Positions 33,396 through 43,224 of a stretch of DNA of 44,554 nucleotides are shown piece by piece. The notes beneath the pieces are model-generated. The model was given only the letters and a program-made list of their open reading frames with translations, did not search any database and was not told the DNA's origin. The stretch lies in the NCBI GenBank assembly GCA_024277995.1, contig JAJRUD010000016.1:1-44554 (forward strand). The letters are read 5' to 3'. Source of the stretch: Chloroflexota bacterium. Lineage in GTDB: Bacteria > Chloroflexota > Anaerolineae > Anaerolineales > E44-bin32. How positions within the stretch are numbered: position 1 is the first letter of the stretch; every line of letters starts with the position of its first letter. A program made the translations under genes and the position numbers.

Positions 33396-35027
33396 ATGGA
33401 TGAGCGAGGGGCCGTGATGAATGATGAGCGGGAAGGCCCTGTGAAAGTGGGCCTGCGCGATCCGCTGCGCGTGACGATGCTCGCGCTGTTGGTAGGACTG
33501 GGCGTGGAGGTGCTCTTCCACGGGCACCCGCCGGGGATATCGTTCCCGCTGTGGGCCTCGATCGCCCTGACGGCGCTCTTCGCGGCGGCGCGCCTCGAGC
33601 GCGTTCGGCCGGCGGGCGGCGCCTACGCGTTGGCGCTGCTGATCCTGATCCTCGCCAGCCTGATGGCGATGCGCCTGGAACCGATGGGCGTGTTCCTGGC
33701 TGTGGCCTCCAGCCTGAGCCTCTTCGGCCTGCTGGTGCGCTCCTTCCGCCGGGGGCGCATCGTCGACTGCGGCTGGCTGGATTTCGGCCTGGCGCTCATC
33801 TGGGTTCCGCTGGAGGCGTGGATCCGGCCATGGCTGCCATTGCGCGCAGCCGGACGTCAGTTGTTCGGCGAGCGGGGGACGCGCAGCAAGGCGATGGCCC
33901 TGCTGCGGGGCGTGCTGCTCGCCGTCCCTTTCCTGGTCCTCTTCACGGCGCTGCTGGCGTCTGCTGACCTGGTTTTCGGCGATCGAGTCGAAGCGGCCCT
34001 GCGGTTCCTGGACCTGGAACGCCTGGCGGATTGGGTCGGCAGGGGCCTGGTGGTGGTCGTGAGCGGCACCTTCGCGCTGGGTGCGATGGCGGTCGCGCTG
34101 CGGGAGCGTGAAGCCCGGCGCAGCGCGGAGCACAAGCCCCTCATTGCGCCCTTCCTGGGGGCCATCGAGGCGGCGGTTGTGCTGGCCATGGTAGACCTCC
34201 TCTTCGCGGCCTTCGTGATCGTGCAATTCACCTACCTCTTCGGCGGCCGCGCCAACATCCATGCCGCGGGCTATACCTATGCCGAATACGCGCGCCGGGG
34301 GTTCGGCGAGCTGGTGGCGGTAGCGGTCCTTTCGCTGGCTTTGATCTACGCGCTGGCGGTGGTGGGGCGGAGCGAAGGGCGCGGCGGGCGGAAGGTCTTC
34401 AAGGGGCTGGCCACGCTGCTGGTGTTGCTGATGGGCACCATTCTTGCCTCTTCGCTGAAGCGGTTGCTGCTCTATGAGAGCGCCTATGGTTTCACCCGCC
34501 TGCGCACCTACACACACGTGGCCATATTCTGGATGGCAGCCCTCTTTCTTGCCTTTCTGGTGTTGTTGCATGTGGGGCAAATGCGGCGCTTTGCGCTGGC
34601 CGTGGCCCTGGTGGCGCTGGGCTTCACGTTGAATCTGAACCTGATGAACGTGGATGCCTTCATCGTGCATCACAACGCGTCGCGGCTGGCTGATGGAGGG
34701 GATCTCGACGTGCATTACCTGGCGACTCTATCCGAGGATGCCGTGCCCGCCCTGGTGGAGCTCGCGCGCCGGGCGCCTGCGCCGGTGCAGGACGAACTGC
34801 TGCCGCAACTGGCGTGCTGGCGGAGGCAACTGAGAGAACGCGTGGCGCGGTTGAGCTGGCAAGCGACCCATCTTTCCCGCGAGCGGGCGATGGCGGAACT
34901 GGACTCGCTTGAAGGGGTGTTGCAGTCCTATTACCCGCGTCGCGATCGACATGGTCTCTGGGAGGTGCTGGTGCAGGGCGAAAGCAGGCTTTGTGATCGT
35001 CAGGATTGGCGCGCCGGCCTGGATTGA
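33396..35027 (+). CDS. DUF4153/DUF4173-type polytopic membrane protein
   Basis: A 543-residue integral membrane protein with about ten or more hydrophobic helices in the first 430 residues. These include VTMLALLVGLGVEVLF, ALALLILILASLMAM and LLAVPFLVLFTALLASADLV with FGD. The region GYTYAEYARRGFGELVAVAV and SAYGFTRLRTYTHVAIFWMA and the LNLMNVDAFIVHHNASR segment are the features I associate with DUF4173. A soluble C-terminal helical tail of about 110 residues follows. Function unknown; some relatives sit beside sensor systems. GGGAGG lies five bases before the ATG. Confidence 0.82.
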   Translation: MDERGAVMNDEREGPVKVGLRDPLRVTMLALLVGLGVEVLFHGHPPGISFPLWASIALTALFAAARLERVRPAGGAYALALLILILASLMAMRLEPMGVFLAVASSLSLFGLLVRSFRRGRIVDCGWLDFGLALIWVPLEAWIRPWLPLRAAGRQLFGERGTRSKAMALLRGVLLAVPFLVLFTALLASADLVFGDRVEAALRFLDLERLADWVGRGLVVVVSGTFALGAMAVALREREARRSAEHKPLIAPFLGAIEAAVVLAMVDLLFAAFVIVQFTYLFGGRANIHAAGYTYAEYARRGFGELVAVAVLSLALIYALAVVGRSEGRGGRKVFKGLATLLVLLMGTILASSLKRLLLYESAYGFTRLRTYTHVAIFWMAALFLAFLVLLHVGQMRRFALAVALVALGFTLNLNLMNVDAFIVHHNASRLADGGDLDVHYLATLSEDAVPALVELARRAPAPVQDELLPQLACWRRQLRERVARLSWQATHLSRERAMAELDSLEGVLQSYYPRRDRHGLWEVLVQGESRLCDRQDWRAGLD

Positions 35028-35495
35028 CCTCATCGTTCAAGCACCTTGTCGACTTCATCGGCCCTCGCCATCCTTCGACAGGCTCAGGATGGCGAGGGCT
35101 GCAGTGTGCCCTGAGCCTGTCGAAGGGTGGGCTGCGCGATACGCGGCATTCGGCCATGTAATGACGGTTGTACGACAGCGCGGGCTGCACTACCTCCCGG
35201 GATGGGAGCCCCGAGGGGTCCAGGACGCGGCGCATGGCGTGGGAGTCACGGGTCACCCTGAGCCCCGCGGAGGACGGCCGGAGAACAGTACGAGATCACC
35301 TTGTGGCCTCCGCCAGGGGGCATTTTGTGACCGCGGCACGTCGATGCCCGCAATGTAAGGGGATTGCAAGGCGTCCGGCAGCCTTTCTCCAGGTAGACTG
35401 GGTAGGAGTCGAAGCGAGCGCTCGTACGAGATGCTGTTCCGGAGGGCTCGCTGCTGCCCATTTCGTGCCCGTCCGTCGGGAGAGGCTTCGACCAC
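35028..35495. other. Intergenic region with palindromic repeat
   Basis: 468 bases. The first third is the REP-like palindrome. The rest is unassigned; the ORF track shows only overlapping frames without family signal. A perfect CGAGCGCTCG palindrome lies near 35417. Confidence 0.5.
35061..35126. repeat. REP-like palindromic repeat with two alternative hairpins
   Basis: Hairpin A: GCCCTCGCCATCC / GGATGGCGAGGGC, 13 bp, 35061-35099, loop TTCGACAGGCTCA. Hairpin B: CCTTCGACAGGCTCAGG / CCTGAGCCTGTCGAAGG, 17 bp, 35072-35126. The loop and part of the stem of A form the left arm of B, so they exclude each other. The TTCGACAGGCTCAGG motif is a widely dispersed element in many environmental genomes (my recollection). 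Confidence 0.85.
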
Positions 35496-37973
35496 TTGAC
35501 CTGGCAGTACATTCCCTTCATGGCCCTGGCGATCGCGGTCACCGTGATCGCCTCCACGGTGGTCTTTCTGGCCAGCCGGCGAACGCGCGTCGCGGAAGCG
35601 CGCCCGCTTTCGATGCTGGCGGCCGGTGTGGGATTCTGGTCTTTGGCCTACGTCCTGTCCCTGGTGTCGACCGGCCTGAGCCAGAAGCTGTTCTGGTTGC
35701 GGATGGCGAATCTGGGGGCTGTTGCCGTACCCACCGTCTGGCTGATCTTCGCCTGGTATCACACCGGCCGCAGAGACCGCCTCACTTGGCGGTGGGCTTT
35801 TCTGCTGGCCGTGGAACCTCTCATCACTCTGGCCCTGGTCTGGACCGACGAGGCGCACCATCTGGTATGGTCCGACTTGAAAATCGTGCATCTGCGAGGT
35901 GTCGAGTTGCTCGCGGCGGCGCATGGCCCCTGGTTCTGGTTGAACGCGGGCTACTCCTACCTGCTACTGACCTTTGCTTCCTGGATTCTGCTCAAGCACG
36001 CCCTTCGGTCGCATGGTGTATACCGGCGGCAGACGCTGACCATATTGGCGGCCTCTCTCGTTCCATGGTTATCCAGCTCGACCTACATCTTCGGCCTGGG
36101 GCCTCTGCCCACGGTGGATCTGACGCCCTTCGCCTTCGGCATCAGCGGGATCACCCTCGGATGGGCGATGGTAGGGCTGCGGTATCTTGATCTCGTGCCG
36201 GTGCCACAGAACAAGATCATCGAGAACATGCCGGACGTGGTGTTGGTCCTTGACACCAAGGATCGCGTCGTTGCGCTCAGCCGAAGGGCATTGCGATACG
36301 CGCACATGCGTCCCTCGCAGGCCATCGGGCGCCCGATCCGCAGCCTCTTTCCTGACTACGTGGAGCTCATCGAGCGCCACTCCACCGCTCGCAAGGTGGA
36401 TCAGGAGGTGACCATTGATGTCGCGGGAAAGCAAACCCACTTCCACCTTCGGATCTCTCCCCTCAGTGACAGTCAGGGGAGATTGACGGGGAAACTGGTG
36501 GTGATGCGGGACATCACGGCCCGCAAGCAGGCGGAGAGTGCGTTGCTCGAGATCCATCGCGACCTGGAAGCGCGCATTCAGCAGCGGACGGCGGAGCTGC
36601 GGCAATCCAACGAACAGTTGGAACGCGAGGTCGAGCGGCGGAAGCGTATGGAAGAGCAACTGCTGCACGACGCCCTGCACGACGCGTTGACCGGGCTGCC
36701 TAACAGAGTGCTCTTCATGGACCGACTGGGCCAGGCCCTGGCGCGCTCGAAGCGCTTCCCCAGCGCCCGCTTCGCGGTGCTCTTCGTGGACCTGGACCGC
36801 TTCAAGGTGGTCAACGACAGCCTGGGCCATGCAAGCGGAGACGCGTTGCTGATCTCCACGGCGCGCAGGTTGGAGCGCAGCCTGCGCGAGGGGGACACGG
36901 TGGCCAGGCTGGGTGGGGATGAGTTCGCCGTCCTGTTGACCGATGTCCGTGGAATCTCGGATGCCACCCGCGTCGCCTATCGCATCCAGCGCGATTTGGC
37001 GGCGCCTTTCTGTATCGACCTGAACGAGATCTACGTCACGGCCAGCATCGGGGTGGCAATGGGGGGCAGGGAGTATGCCAGCCCCGATGATCTGCTGCGC
37101 GATGCCGATACGGCCATGTATCGTGCAAAGGCGCAGGGCCGCGCCTGCTACGCCGTCTTCGATCAGGCTATGCACGAGCAGGCGGTGGCGCGCATGAGCC
37201 TGGAGACGGACCTGAGGCGGGCCGTGGAGCGCGGCGAGTTCATGCTCCACTATCAGCCCTTCTTCGCGCTGGGGGCGCGCCTGCTGCAGGGGTTCGAGGC
37301 ACTCTTGCGCTGGGAACATCCCCGGCAAGGGTTGATCTACCCCGCCGATTTCATCCCTATGACCGAGGAGACCGGGCTGATCGTGCCCCTGGGACGCTGG
37401 GTGCTCCTGGAAGCCTGCCGCCAGTTGATGGAATGGCAGGCGGCTTATCCCGGCTGTGAGGAGCTCACGATCAGTGTCAACCTGTCGCCGCGGCAGCTCA
37501 TCCAGGCCGATCTGGCCGATCAGGTTCGGGGCGTACTCGAGGAGACGGGAGTGCAGGCAGAGCGCCTGACCCTGGAGATCACCGAGGGGGCGGTCATGGG
37601 AGACCCGGAAGCGGCGGAGATGGTGCTGCGCGACCTGAAGGCGCTGGGAGTGCGGCTTGCCATCGATGATTTCGGCAAGGGCTATTCCTCGCTGGGTACC
37701 TTCTATCGTCTGCCGGTCGACGTGCTCAAGATCGACCGCTCCTTCGTCTCGCCGCGCGGCGGGCAAGGCAAGGAGACGGAGATCATCCGGGCCATCGTGG
37801 CGCTAGCTCAGGGATTGACAAAGGTGGTCATCGCCGAGGGGGTGGAGACTGAGGCTCAATTGCGCCAACTGGAAGATTTGGGCTGCGGTCTGGTTCAGGG
37901 GTTCCTGACGGGCAGGCCGGTGTCCCCGGCGGAGGTGGGAGAGCTGCTGGCGGCGCGCATGGTTGTGGTCTAG
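35496..37973 (+). CDS. 7TM-PAS-GGDEF-EAL cyclic-di-GMP enzyme
   Basis: An 825-residue signalling protein. Seven or so membrane helices fill the first 220 residues, like the histidine-kinase N-terminal 7TM domain. A PAS domain ([20 protein letters not shown]) and a coiled coil follow. The GGDEF cyclase domain has GGDEF at 473-477 and a full RxxD inhibitory site five residues before it. The EAL phosphodiesterase domain has [43 protein letters not shown] and QGFLTGRP. Both catalytic halves look intact, so it could make or break c-di-GMP. The TTG start follows GGGAGAGG; an ATG 24 bases downstream is the alternative. Confidence 0.93.
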   Translation: MTWQYIPFMALAIAVTVIASTVVFLASRRTRVAEARPLSMLAAGVGFWSLAYVLSLVSTGLSQKLFWLRMANLGAVAVPTVWLIFAWYHTGRRDRLTWRWAFLLAVEPLITLALVWTDEAHHLVWSDLKIVHLRGVELLAAAHGPWFWLNAGYSYLLLTFASWILLKHALRSHGVYRRQTLTILAASLVPWLSSSTYIFGLGPLPTVDLTPFAFGISGITLGWAMVGLRYLDLVPVPQNKIIENMPDVVLVLDTKDRVVALSRRALRYAHMRPSQAIGRPIRSLFPDYVELIERHSTARKVDQEVTIDVAGKQTHFHLRISPLSDSQGRLTGKLVVMRDITARKQAESALLEIHRDLEARIQQRTAELRQSNEQLEREVERRKRMEEQLLHDALHDALTGLPNRVLFMDRLGQALARSKRFPSARFAVLFVDLDRFKVVNDSLGHASGDALLISTARRLERSLREGDTVARLGGDEFAVLLTDVRGISDATRVAYRIQRDLAAPFCIDLNEIYVTASIGVAMGGREYASPDDLLRDADTAMYRAKAQGRACYAVFDQAMHEQAVARMSLETDLRRAVERGEFMLHYQPFFALGARLLQGFEALLRWEHPRQGLIYPADFIPMTEETGLIVPLGRWVLLEACRQLMEWQAAYPGCEELTISVNLSPRQLIQADLADQVRGVLEETGVQAERLTLEITEGAVMGDPEAAEMVLRDLKALGVRLAIDDFGKGYSSLGTFYRLPVDVLKIDRSFVSPRGGQGKETEIIRAIVALAQGLTKVVIAEGVETEAQLRQLEDLGCGLVQGFLTGRPVSPAEVGELLAARMVVV

Positions 37974-38047
37974 GCCGGATGCCTTCGGCGGCCTGAGGGC
38001 AGGCTCCACGGCAAGGCCACATTGGATTGAAGGGAAGCGCGTTCAAG

Positions 38048-38083
38048 AGGCGCCAACGCGGGTGTATTCCCGCGTTGGCGCCT
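38048..38083. terminator. Bidirectional hairpin between convergent genes
   Basis: A perfect 15-bp stem AGGCGCCAACGCGGG / CCCGCGTTGGCGCCT with loop TGTATT, between the convergent GGDEF-EAL and methyltransferase genes. No long T-run on either side. Confidence 0.65.
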
Positions 38084-38199
38084 TCGCGTCTTGGTCGCGG
38101 CTTGACGACCGGGAGCGGGCTCAGCCATCAGGGGGCGATGGGATGGTGTGGAGTGGCTGTGGTGCGGGATTGCGGGAACGCCGGCCGGTGGGTGCGGGT

Positions 38200-38769
38200 T
38201 CAGGCGCGCTTCTCACCGATCACCCAGGCCGTGTGGCCTTCGCGATGGATGCGCACCTGCGCGCCCAGACGCTGCAGGCCCTCTGCCAGTCGCTCGGCCG
38301 GTTGGAAGTGGCTGCGCATGAGCAGCAGTTTTTCGGCCAGGGCCACCAGCTTGACAGCGGTGCGCCTGATATCGGGTTCTTCGATGACCAGCCGGCCTCC
38401 GGGGGCCACAACGCGCCACAATTCGTGCAGGCTGCCGGTTTGATCTCTCAGGTGGTGGAAAGCGTCGACCATGATCACGCGCGCGAAAGCGCCGCCGGGG
38501 AGGGGCAGTGCTTCCACCTCACAAGCTACCGGCAGCAGACCTGCCTTGTCGCCGGCCTGGGCGAGCATGGCGCGCGAGGCGTCGGCCACGACCACGGCGC
38601 GGGCCATGTGCTTGATCTGCTGGGCGACGCGGCCGGTGCCTCCCCCGGCGTCCAGCAGCAGGCCAGAGGTGGGAAGACCCACCAAGGAAGCGAAGAGCGC
38701 CGCGTCGGGCGGCGAGATCAGGCGGTCGTAGAGCGGTGCCAGCAGGTCGAAATGGTCAAGGCGCGGCAT
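38200..38769 (-). CDS. Class I SAM-dependent methyltransferase (UbiE-like)
   Basis: A 189-residue enzyme. Motif I is LLLDAGGGTGRVAQQI, the acidic strand is VVVADASRAMLAQA, then LPLPGGAFARVIMVDAFHHL and WRVVAPGGRLVIEEPD, a standard UbiE/Methyltransf_11 layout. The N-terminal FDLLAPLYDRLI is typical of quinone- or lipid-type methyltransferases of this group. The substrate is unknown. It lies 35 bases downstream of the Cys-rich gene on the same strand, so the two probably form an operon. Confidence 0.88.
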   Translation of the reverse strand: MPRLDHFDLLAPLYDRLISPPDAALFASLVGLPTSGLLLDAGGGTGRVAQQIKHMARAVVVADASRAMLAQAGDKAGLLPVACEVEALPLPGGAFARVIMVDAFHHLRDQTGSLHELWRVVAPGGRLVIEEPDIRRTAVKLVALAEKLLLMRSHFQPAERLAEGLQRLGAQVRIHREGHTAWVIGEKRA

Positions 38770-38804
38770 GGGTCTTCCAGGGTGCGGCGGATCTCACGGG
38801 CCTC

Positions 38805-39323
38805 TCATGGGATGGTGAACTCCCAGGCGCACCAGAAGGCTTCGGGGTGTGGATCGGGTGGACAGGCGATGCAGCGCGTCTCGATGCGCGGGTCGATGGC
38901 CCTGGCGAAGCCGCTGTATTCCACCAGCCCGACGGATTTGCACGCGAAGTCGGGCAGCCCTTTCCGCCGGCGCGTCTCCTGAACGCGGCAACTGTTCATC
39001 TCGAAGCGCAGCGTGCGCTCGTCCGGCCGGCGGATGGTCTGCTCATTAATGTGGGCGTAGAGGCGCAGGCGCAGGGCGCTTTCAAGCGCCTCCAGCCCGC
39101 CGCCTTGCTGGATGCCGTGGCGGCGCATGATGCGGCGGGCCTCGATCTCTGTGAAGCGTTGCCAGGCCTCGGCGTCCAATTCAATCGCGGCCTGCATGCC
39201 GAAGTGCCGCTCGACGGCCTGGAACCACAGCCCGTCGTGGGCCAGCCAGTTCTTGGCGGCGTCCTCGAGCATGCTGATGAGCGTTTCCTTGTCGAACTGG
39301 CGCAGAAAATCGCGATCCGGCAT
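38805..39323 (-). CDS. Cys-rich DUF6125-like protein
   Basis: A 172-residue soluble protein. The N-terminal half is helical (DKETLISMLEDAAKNWLAHD, GLWFQAVERHFG). The C-terminal half has spaced cysteines: MNSCRVQETRRRKGL, FACKSVG, ETRCIACPPD and FWCAWEF. This Cys pattern could bind a metal or Fe-S centre. I recall it as DUF6125, but the assignment is from memory. AAGGAGG lies four bases before the ATG at 39323; the ORF-track extension is rejected. It is first in a pair with a methyltransferase, which may modify a related product. Confidence 0.75.
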   Translation of the reverse strand: MPDRDFLRQFDKETLISMLEDAAKNWLAHDGLWFQAVERHFGMQAAIELDAEAWQRFTEIEARRIMRRHGIQQGGGLEALESALRLRLYAHINEQTIRRPDERTLRFEMNSCRVQETRRRKGLPDFACKSVGLVEYSGFARAIDPRIETRCIACPPDPHPEAFWCAWEFTIP

Positions 39324-39741
39324 GGGGCCTCCTTCGGGAACGCGGCAACAATACCCGCGGCGCGGCCGGAGGGCAAGTGAGCAACGGATAAGGATGGGCA
39401 GATGATCCTCCCCTCCGGTCTGGGCTGGGTGCCTGGGGGGCGCGGTGGATACCCTGGGACCGCCTCCCGCTGACCGCAGCGGCCGGTGGGCTGTGCCTCG
39501 GGGACGCCGACCTTCTGGCCAGGGGGCGTGAAAGTGAAGGGCGGGGGTAGTGGTGTGAGCGATCAGGCTGAGGATCGGCGGGGTTCGGGCCCTGTGCCCG
39601 CATGTGAGGCGGCGCCGCTGCGGATGACGGACCAAGACGGCCCGCTCGTTGCGATTGCGGAATCAGGCCTGTTGACCGAAATGCGAATTTCGCATAGAAT
39701 GAGCCATCTGACTGCGAAAAGAGCACCAGTGGGGGTGCCCC
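39324..39741. other. Divergent intergenic region with Lrp promoter
   Basis: 418 bases. The plus-strand end holds a consensus promoter with an internal palindrome for the Lrp-family gene. The rest shows no gene, repeat or RNA that I can support. Confidence 0.5.
39672..39700 (+). promoter_or_regulatory. Promoter with operator palindrome for the Lrp-family gene
   Basis: TTGACC, a 17-base spacer and TAGAAT. The palindrome ATGCGAA-T-TTCGCAT (39681-39695) fills most of the spacer, overlaps the first -10 base, and is ideally placed for autorepression. A further half-site-like TGCGAAAA lies just downstream. Confidence 0.8.
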
Positions 39742-40212
39742 GTGGATTCGCTGGACCTGGCCATCGTCCGGCACCTGCAGCGGGACGGCCGCAAACCTTA
39801 TACGGAGATCGCGCAGGACCTGGGCGTGTCGGAAGGCACCGTACGCAACCGTGTGGCGCGTCTGGTCGAGGAGCGCGTACTGCACATCGTGGGCATGGTT
39901 GACCCTTATCAGTTGGGGATGGACGCTCCGGCTCTCATCGGCGTCACGCTGCAGCCGGAGGATTGGGATCCGGCCATCGAAACCATCGCAAATTTCGAAG
40001 AGGTCAGCTACCTGGTTCTGGTTTCGGGGGAGTTCGACTTGCTGGTCGAGGTCATGTGCCGCGATCGTGATCACCTGGCGGAGTTCCTCAATGCCAAATT
40101 GCGCAGGGTGCCCGGCGTGATGGCCACGCGCACTTTCACCATCCTGCGCACCTACAAGATGGCCTACGGCGCGCCGCCCATGCTGGAGTTCCCCGAGCGC
40201 TCGCAGGCGTAG
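39742..40212 (+). CDS. Lrp/AsnC family transcriptional regulator
   Basis: A 156-residue regulator. The N-terminal winged helix-turn-helix (LDLAIVRHLQRDGRKPYTEI, then AQDLGVSEGTVRNRVARL) binds DNA. The C-terminal RAM domain (GVTLQPEDWDPAIETI, VSGEFDLLVEVMC, FLNAKLRRVPGVMATRTFTI) forms the effector-binding octamer interface. It would sense an amino acid or related amine. GTG start. It lies 46 bases before potA on the same strand, so it probably regulates, and may be co-transcribed with, the polyamine importer. The palindrome in its promoter suggests autoregulation. Confidence 0.93.
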   Translation: MDSLDLAIVRHLQRDGRKPYTEIAQDLGVSEGTVRNRVARLVEERVLHIVGMVDPYQLGMDAPALIGVTLQPEDWDPAIETIANFEEVSYLVLVSGEFDLLVEVMCRDRDHLAEFLNAKLRRVPGVMATRTFTILRTYKMAYGAPPMLEFPERSQA

Positions 40213-40258
40213 GGATGGGCAGGGCGTGGGGCATGTGCAGGTCGGGAGAGGCAGCTCG

Positions 40259-41392
40259 ATGAGTGCCAGCTACGCCGTTGAACTCGTCTCCGTCACCAAA
40301 CGCTTCGGGGAAGTGGTCGCCGTCCGGGATATGACCTTGCGCATTCCGGATGGCGAGTTCTTTTCGCTGCTCGGCCCGAGCGGCTGCGGCAAGACGACCA
40401 CCCTGCGCATGATCGGCGGTTTTGAAATGCCCTCCCGAGGCGAGATATTCATCGGTGGGGAGCCGCAGGGCTACCGCCCTCCTTACCAGCGGCCGGTGAA
40501 CACCGTCTTCCAGAGCTACGCCCTCTTCCCGCACATGACGGTCTACGAGAACGTGGCTTTCGGCCTGGAGATGCGCGGCGTATCCAGGGAGGACATCCGC
40601 CGTCGCGTGGCCGAGGCGCTGGATATGGTGCGTCTCGCGGGCATGGAGCGGCGCAGGCCCAGCCAGCTCTCGGGAGGGCAACAGCAGCGTGTGGCGTTGG
40701 CCCGGGCGTTGATCAATCGCCCCAAGGTGCTCCTGCTGGACGAGCCCCTGGGTGCGCTGGACCTGAAGCTGCGCAAGGCCATGCAGCTCGAATTGAAGCA
40801 GCTACAGCATCGCGTCGGCATCACCTTTGTCTACGTCACCCACGACCAGGAAGAAGCACTCACCATGTCCGATCGCATCGCCGTGATGAACCACGGGCTG
40901 GTGCTGCAGGTGGGCACGGCGGAGGAGATCTACGAGCATCCCAACTGCCGCTTCGTGGCCGACTTCATCGGAGAGACGAATTTCCTGCACGGTACCATCG
41001 CCGGCCGGCGCCAGGGTGCTCTGGAGGTAACCCTGGACGTCGGCGGGACGGTGCTCGCGCAGGCGGGGCAGGACATCGGCCGCGGACAACCCGTTACGCT
41101 GGCCGTGCGCCCCGAGCGCGTGCGCCTGTCCCCCGGCCTGCCGGGCGGCGAGGTGAACGCGCTGAGCGGCACGGTGGAGGATGTGGTGTACACCGGCGTG
41201 GCCACGACCTATTGGGTGGCCCTGGGCCAGGGTGAACGCCTGATGGTGCGCCAGCAGAACGAGCAGATCGGGGCCGGCCCGGTGGCGGAGCGCGGCGAAA
41301 AGGTGACGGTATCCTGGCCGGTGGACGCGGCCTCGGTCTTCGCTCAGGCCAGCGAAGCGCAGGCTCAGGCCGCGCCGGAGGCAGGCGCATGA
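40259..41392 (+). CDS. potA: Spermidine/putrescine ABC transporter ATPase PotA
   Basis: A 377-residue ABC ATPase that powers polyamine import. Walker [11 protein letters not shown] (residues 39-48), Q-loop [13 protein letters not shown], signature LSGGQQQR, Walker [13 protein letters not shown] and the H-loop [11 protein letters not shown] are intact. The C-terminal TOBE domain ([26 protein letters not shown]) is typical of PotA. The start at 40259 follows GGGAGAGG. The stop overlaps potB (ATGA). The C-terminus has an Ala/Gln-rich tail. Confidence 0.95.
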   Translation: MSASYAVELVSVTKRFGEVVAVRDMTLRIPDGEFFSLLGPSGCGKTTTLRMIGGFEMPSRGEIFIGGEPQGYRPPYQRPVNTVFQSYALFPHMTVYENVAFGLEMRGVSREDIRRRVAEALDMVRLAGMERRRPSQLSGGQQQRVALARALINRPKVLLLDEPLGALDLKLRKAMQLELKQLQHRVGITFVYVTHDQEEALTMSDRIAVMNHGLVLQVGTAEEIYEHPNCRFVADFIGETNFLHGTIAGRRQGALEVTLDVGGTVLAQAGQDIGRGQPVTLAVRPERVRLSPGLPGGEVNALSGTVEDVVYTGVATTYWVALGQGERLMVRQQNEQIGAGPVAERGEKVTVSWPVDAASVFAQASEAQAQAAPEAGA

Positions 41393-42246
41393 TCGAGACG
41401 CTGCGCCGCCGGCCGGGCTTGCAGGCAGCCCTGCTCATCTTCCCTGCCGCCTCCTTTCTGGTGGTCTTCTTCCTGATGCCGCTCTTCATCGTCGTTGCCT
41501 ACAGCTTCCTGGAACGCGGCAAGTACGGCGGTGTGGTCTGGTCCTTCACCCTGGAGAACTTGCAGCGGGCCGTCGATCCGCTCTACTTCAACACCTTCCT
41601 GCGTTCGGCCCGGATCGCCGGTCTGACGACCGTCATCTGTCTGCTCATCGGCTACCCCCTGGCCTATCTCATCGCCACCCAATCCGACCGCCGGCGCAAC
41701 TTCCTGCTGCTGGCCCTGATGATCCCCTTCTGGAGTAATTTTCTGGTGCGCACCTACGCCTGGCTGACGCTGCTGCGCACCAACACCGGCCTGATCAACG
41801 TCACTTTGATGGGCCTGGGCCTGATCCGCGAGCCGCTGCCCCTCTTCGGCAACGACTTCGCCATCATCCTGGGGCTGGTCTACGGCTGGCTGCCGGACAT
41901 GGTGCTGCCGTTGTACGCCGCCCTGAGCCGGCTGGACCCCAGCTTGCTGGAGGCCGCCAGCGACCTGTACGCGCCGGGGCGCCGCGTCTTCACGCGCGTC
42001 GTCTGGCCGCTCACCCTGCCAGGGGTGGCCGCGGGCTCGATCCTGGTTTTCATCCCCTCGCTGGGTGCCTTCATCACGCCGGCGCTGTTGGGCGGGGGAA
42101 AATCGCTCATGATCGGCAACGTGATCAACAACCAGTTCCTGGCCGCCCACGACTGGCCCTTCGGCTCGGCCCTTTCCACCATCATGATCGGCCTCATGCT
42201 CCTGGCCACCCTGGCCTACTTCAGGTTGGTGCGGAGGCGCGGCTAG
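41389..42246 (+). CDS. potB: Polyamine ABC transporter permease PotB
   Basis: A 285-residue inner-membrane permease with about six helices. Family segments include FLMPLFIVVAYSFLERG and CLLIGYPLAYLIATQSDRRR. The EAA-loop region SRLDPSLLEAASDLYAPGRR contacts PotA. The SNFLVRTYAWLTLLRTNTGL stretch is characteristic of PotB. Its ATG overlaps the potA stop by four bases, giving translational coupling. Confidence 0.94.
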   Translation: MIETLRRRPGLQAALLIFPAASFLVVFFLMPLFIVVAYSFLERGKYGGVVWSFTLENLQRAVDPLYFNTFLRSARIAGLTTVICLLIGYPLAYLIATQSDRRRNFLLLALMIPFWSNFLVRTYAWLTLLRTNTGLINVTLMGLGLIREPLPLFGNDFAIILGLVYGWLPDMVLPLYAALSRLDPSLLEAASDLYAPGRRVFTRVVWPLTLPGVAAGSILVFIPSLGAFITPALLGGGKSLMIGNVINNQFLAAHDWPFGSALSTIMIGLMLLATLAYFRLVRRRG

Positions 42247-43158
42247 ATGAGCAGTTCCCCGTCTGCCCCCGAGGCCAAGCAAAGGCCGCCGCATCGCGAC
42301 CTTCGGGGGGCGCTGCGCGCCCACCTGGGCGGCATGCTGCTCTCCTCCCACGCCGTACTGCTCTACATCTTCCTCTACCTGCCCATCGTGGTGCTGGTGG
42401 TCTTCTCCTTCAACGATTCGCGCTTCCTGGCGAAATGGGGTGGGGCCACTTTCCGCTGGTACGGCGAGCTGGCGGGCGACACCCAGGTGGCCTACGCGCT
42501 CTGGAACAGTCTCTTCATCGCCGTCCTATCCACGTTCATCTCCACCGTCATCGGCACGCTGGCGGCCATGGCCATGGAGCGCTACCGCTTCCACGGTCAG
42601 CTGGCCATGGACGCGCTGCTCTACCTGCCCATCATCATCCCCGACATCGCCATGGCCATCATGCTGCTCATCTGGTTCAACCTGAGCGGCGTGGGCTTCA
42701 CGCCCTGGAAGGTGGAGCTCTTCGGCCTGCGGCTGGCGGTCCCCTATTCAGTCATCATCGGCCACGTGTCCTTCAACATCTCCTTCGTGGCGATCGTCGT
42801 GCGCGCCCGCCTGGCGGACATGGACCGCGCCCTGGAAGAGGCGGCGCAGGATCTGTACGCCAACAGTTGGCAGACCTTCCGCCGCGTGCTTCTGCCCATG
42901 ATGATGCCCGGCATCGTGGCCGGTGCGCTGTTGGCCTTCACCCTCTCCATGGACGATTTCGTGATCACCTTCTTCACCAGCGGCGCGGGCTTCAACACGC
43001 TCACGGTGTACGTCTTCGGCCTGGTGAAAAAGGGTGTGACGCCCAAGATCAACGCCATTTCCACCTTGATGGTGGTCTTCTCGCTTGCCCTGGTCGGTTT
43101 GGCCAGGCTGCTGCAGAAGGGAGGTGAGGGGGCACCGGTCGACGTGGACCTGTTCTGA
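42247..43158 (+). CDS. potC: Polyamine ABC transporter permease PotC
   Basis: A 303-residue permease. After a polar N-terminal extension of about 30 residues come the PotC-typical YLPIVVLVVFSFNDSRFLAK, WYGELAGDTQVAYALWNSL and YLPIIIPDIAMAIMLLIWF. The EAA loop is ADMDRALEEAAQDLYANSWQ, and SMDDFVITFFTSGAGFNTL follows near the end. It starts immediately after the potB stop with no gap. Confidence 0.94.
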   Translation: MSSSPSAPEAKQRPPHRDLRGALRAHLGGMLLSSHAVLLYIFLYLPIVVLVVFSFNDSRFLAKWGGATFRWYGELAGDTQVAYALWNSLFIAVLSTFISTVIGTLAAMAMERYRFHGQLAMDALLYLPIIIPDIAMAIMLLIWFNLSGVGFTPWKVELFGLRLAVPYSVIIGHVSFNISFVAIVVRARLADMDRALEEAAQDLYANSWQTFRRVLLPMMMPGIVAGALLAFTLSMDDFVITFFTSGAGFNTLTVYVFGLVKKGVTPKINAISTLMVVFSLALVGLARLLQKGGEGAPVDVDLF

Positions 43159-43224
43159 TCGTCCGGCGGCCGTCGCGCCGGCTGCCGGTGCTGCGGCTCG
43201 ATATTGCTATGGAAGGAGGAGAAC

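Noticed and set aside
35168-36190. 340-codon plus-strand ORF overlapping the GGDEF-EAL start
   Set aside because: Out-of-frame with the membrane domain and Arg/Gly/Pro-rich without family signal.
36069-37766. 565-codon antisense ORF
   Set aside because: Shadow of the GGDEF-EAL gene.
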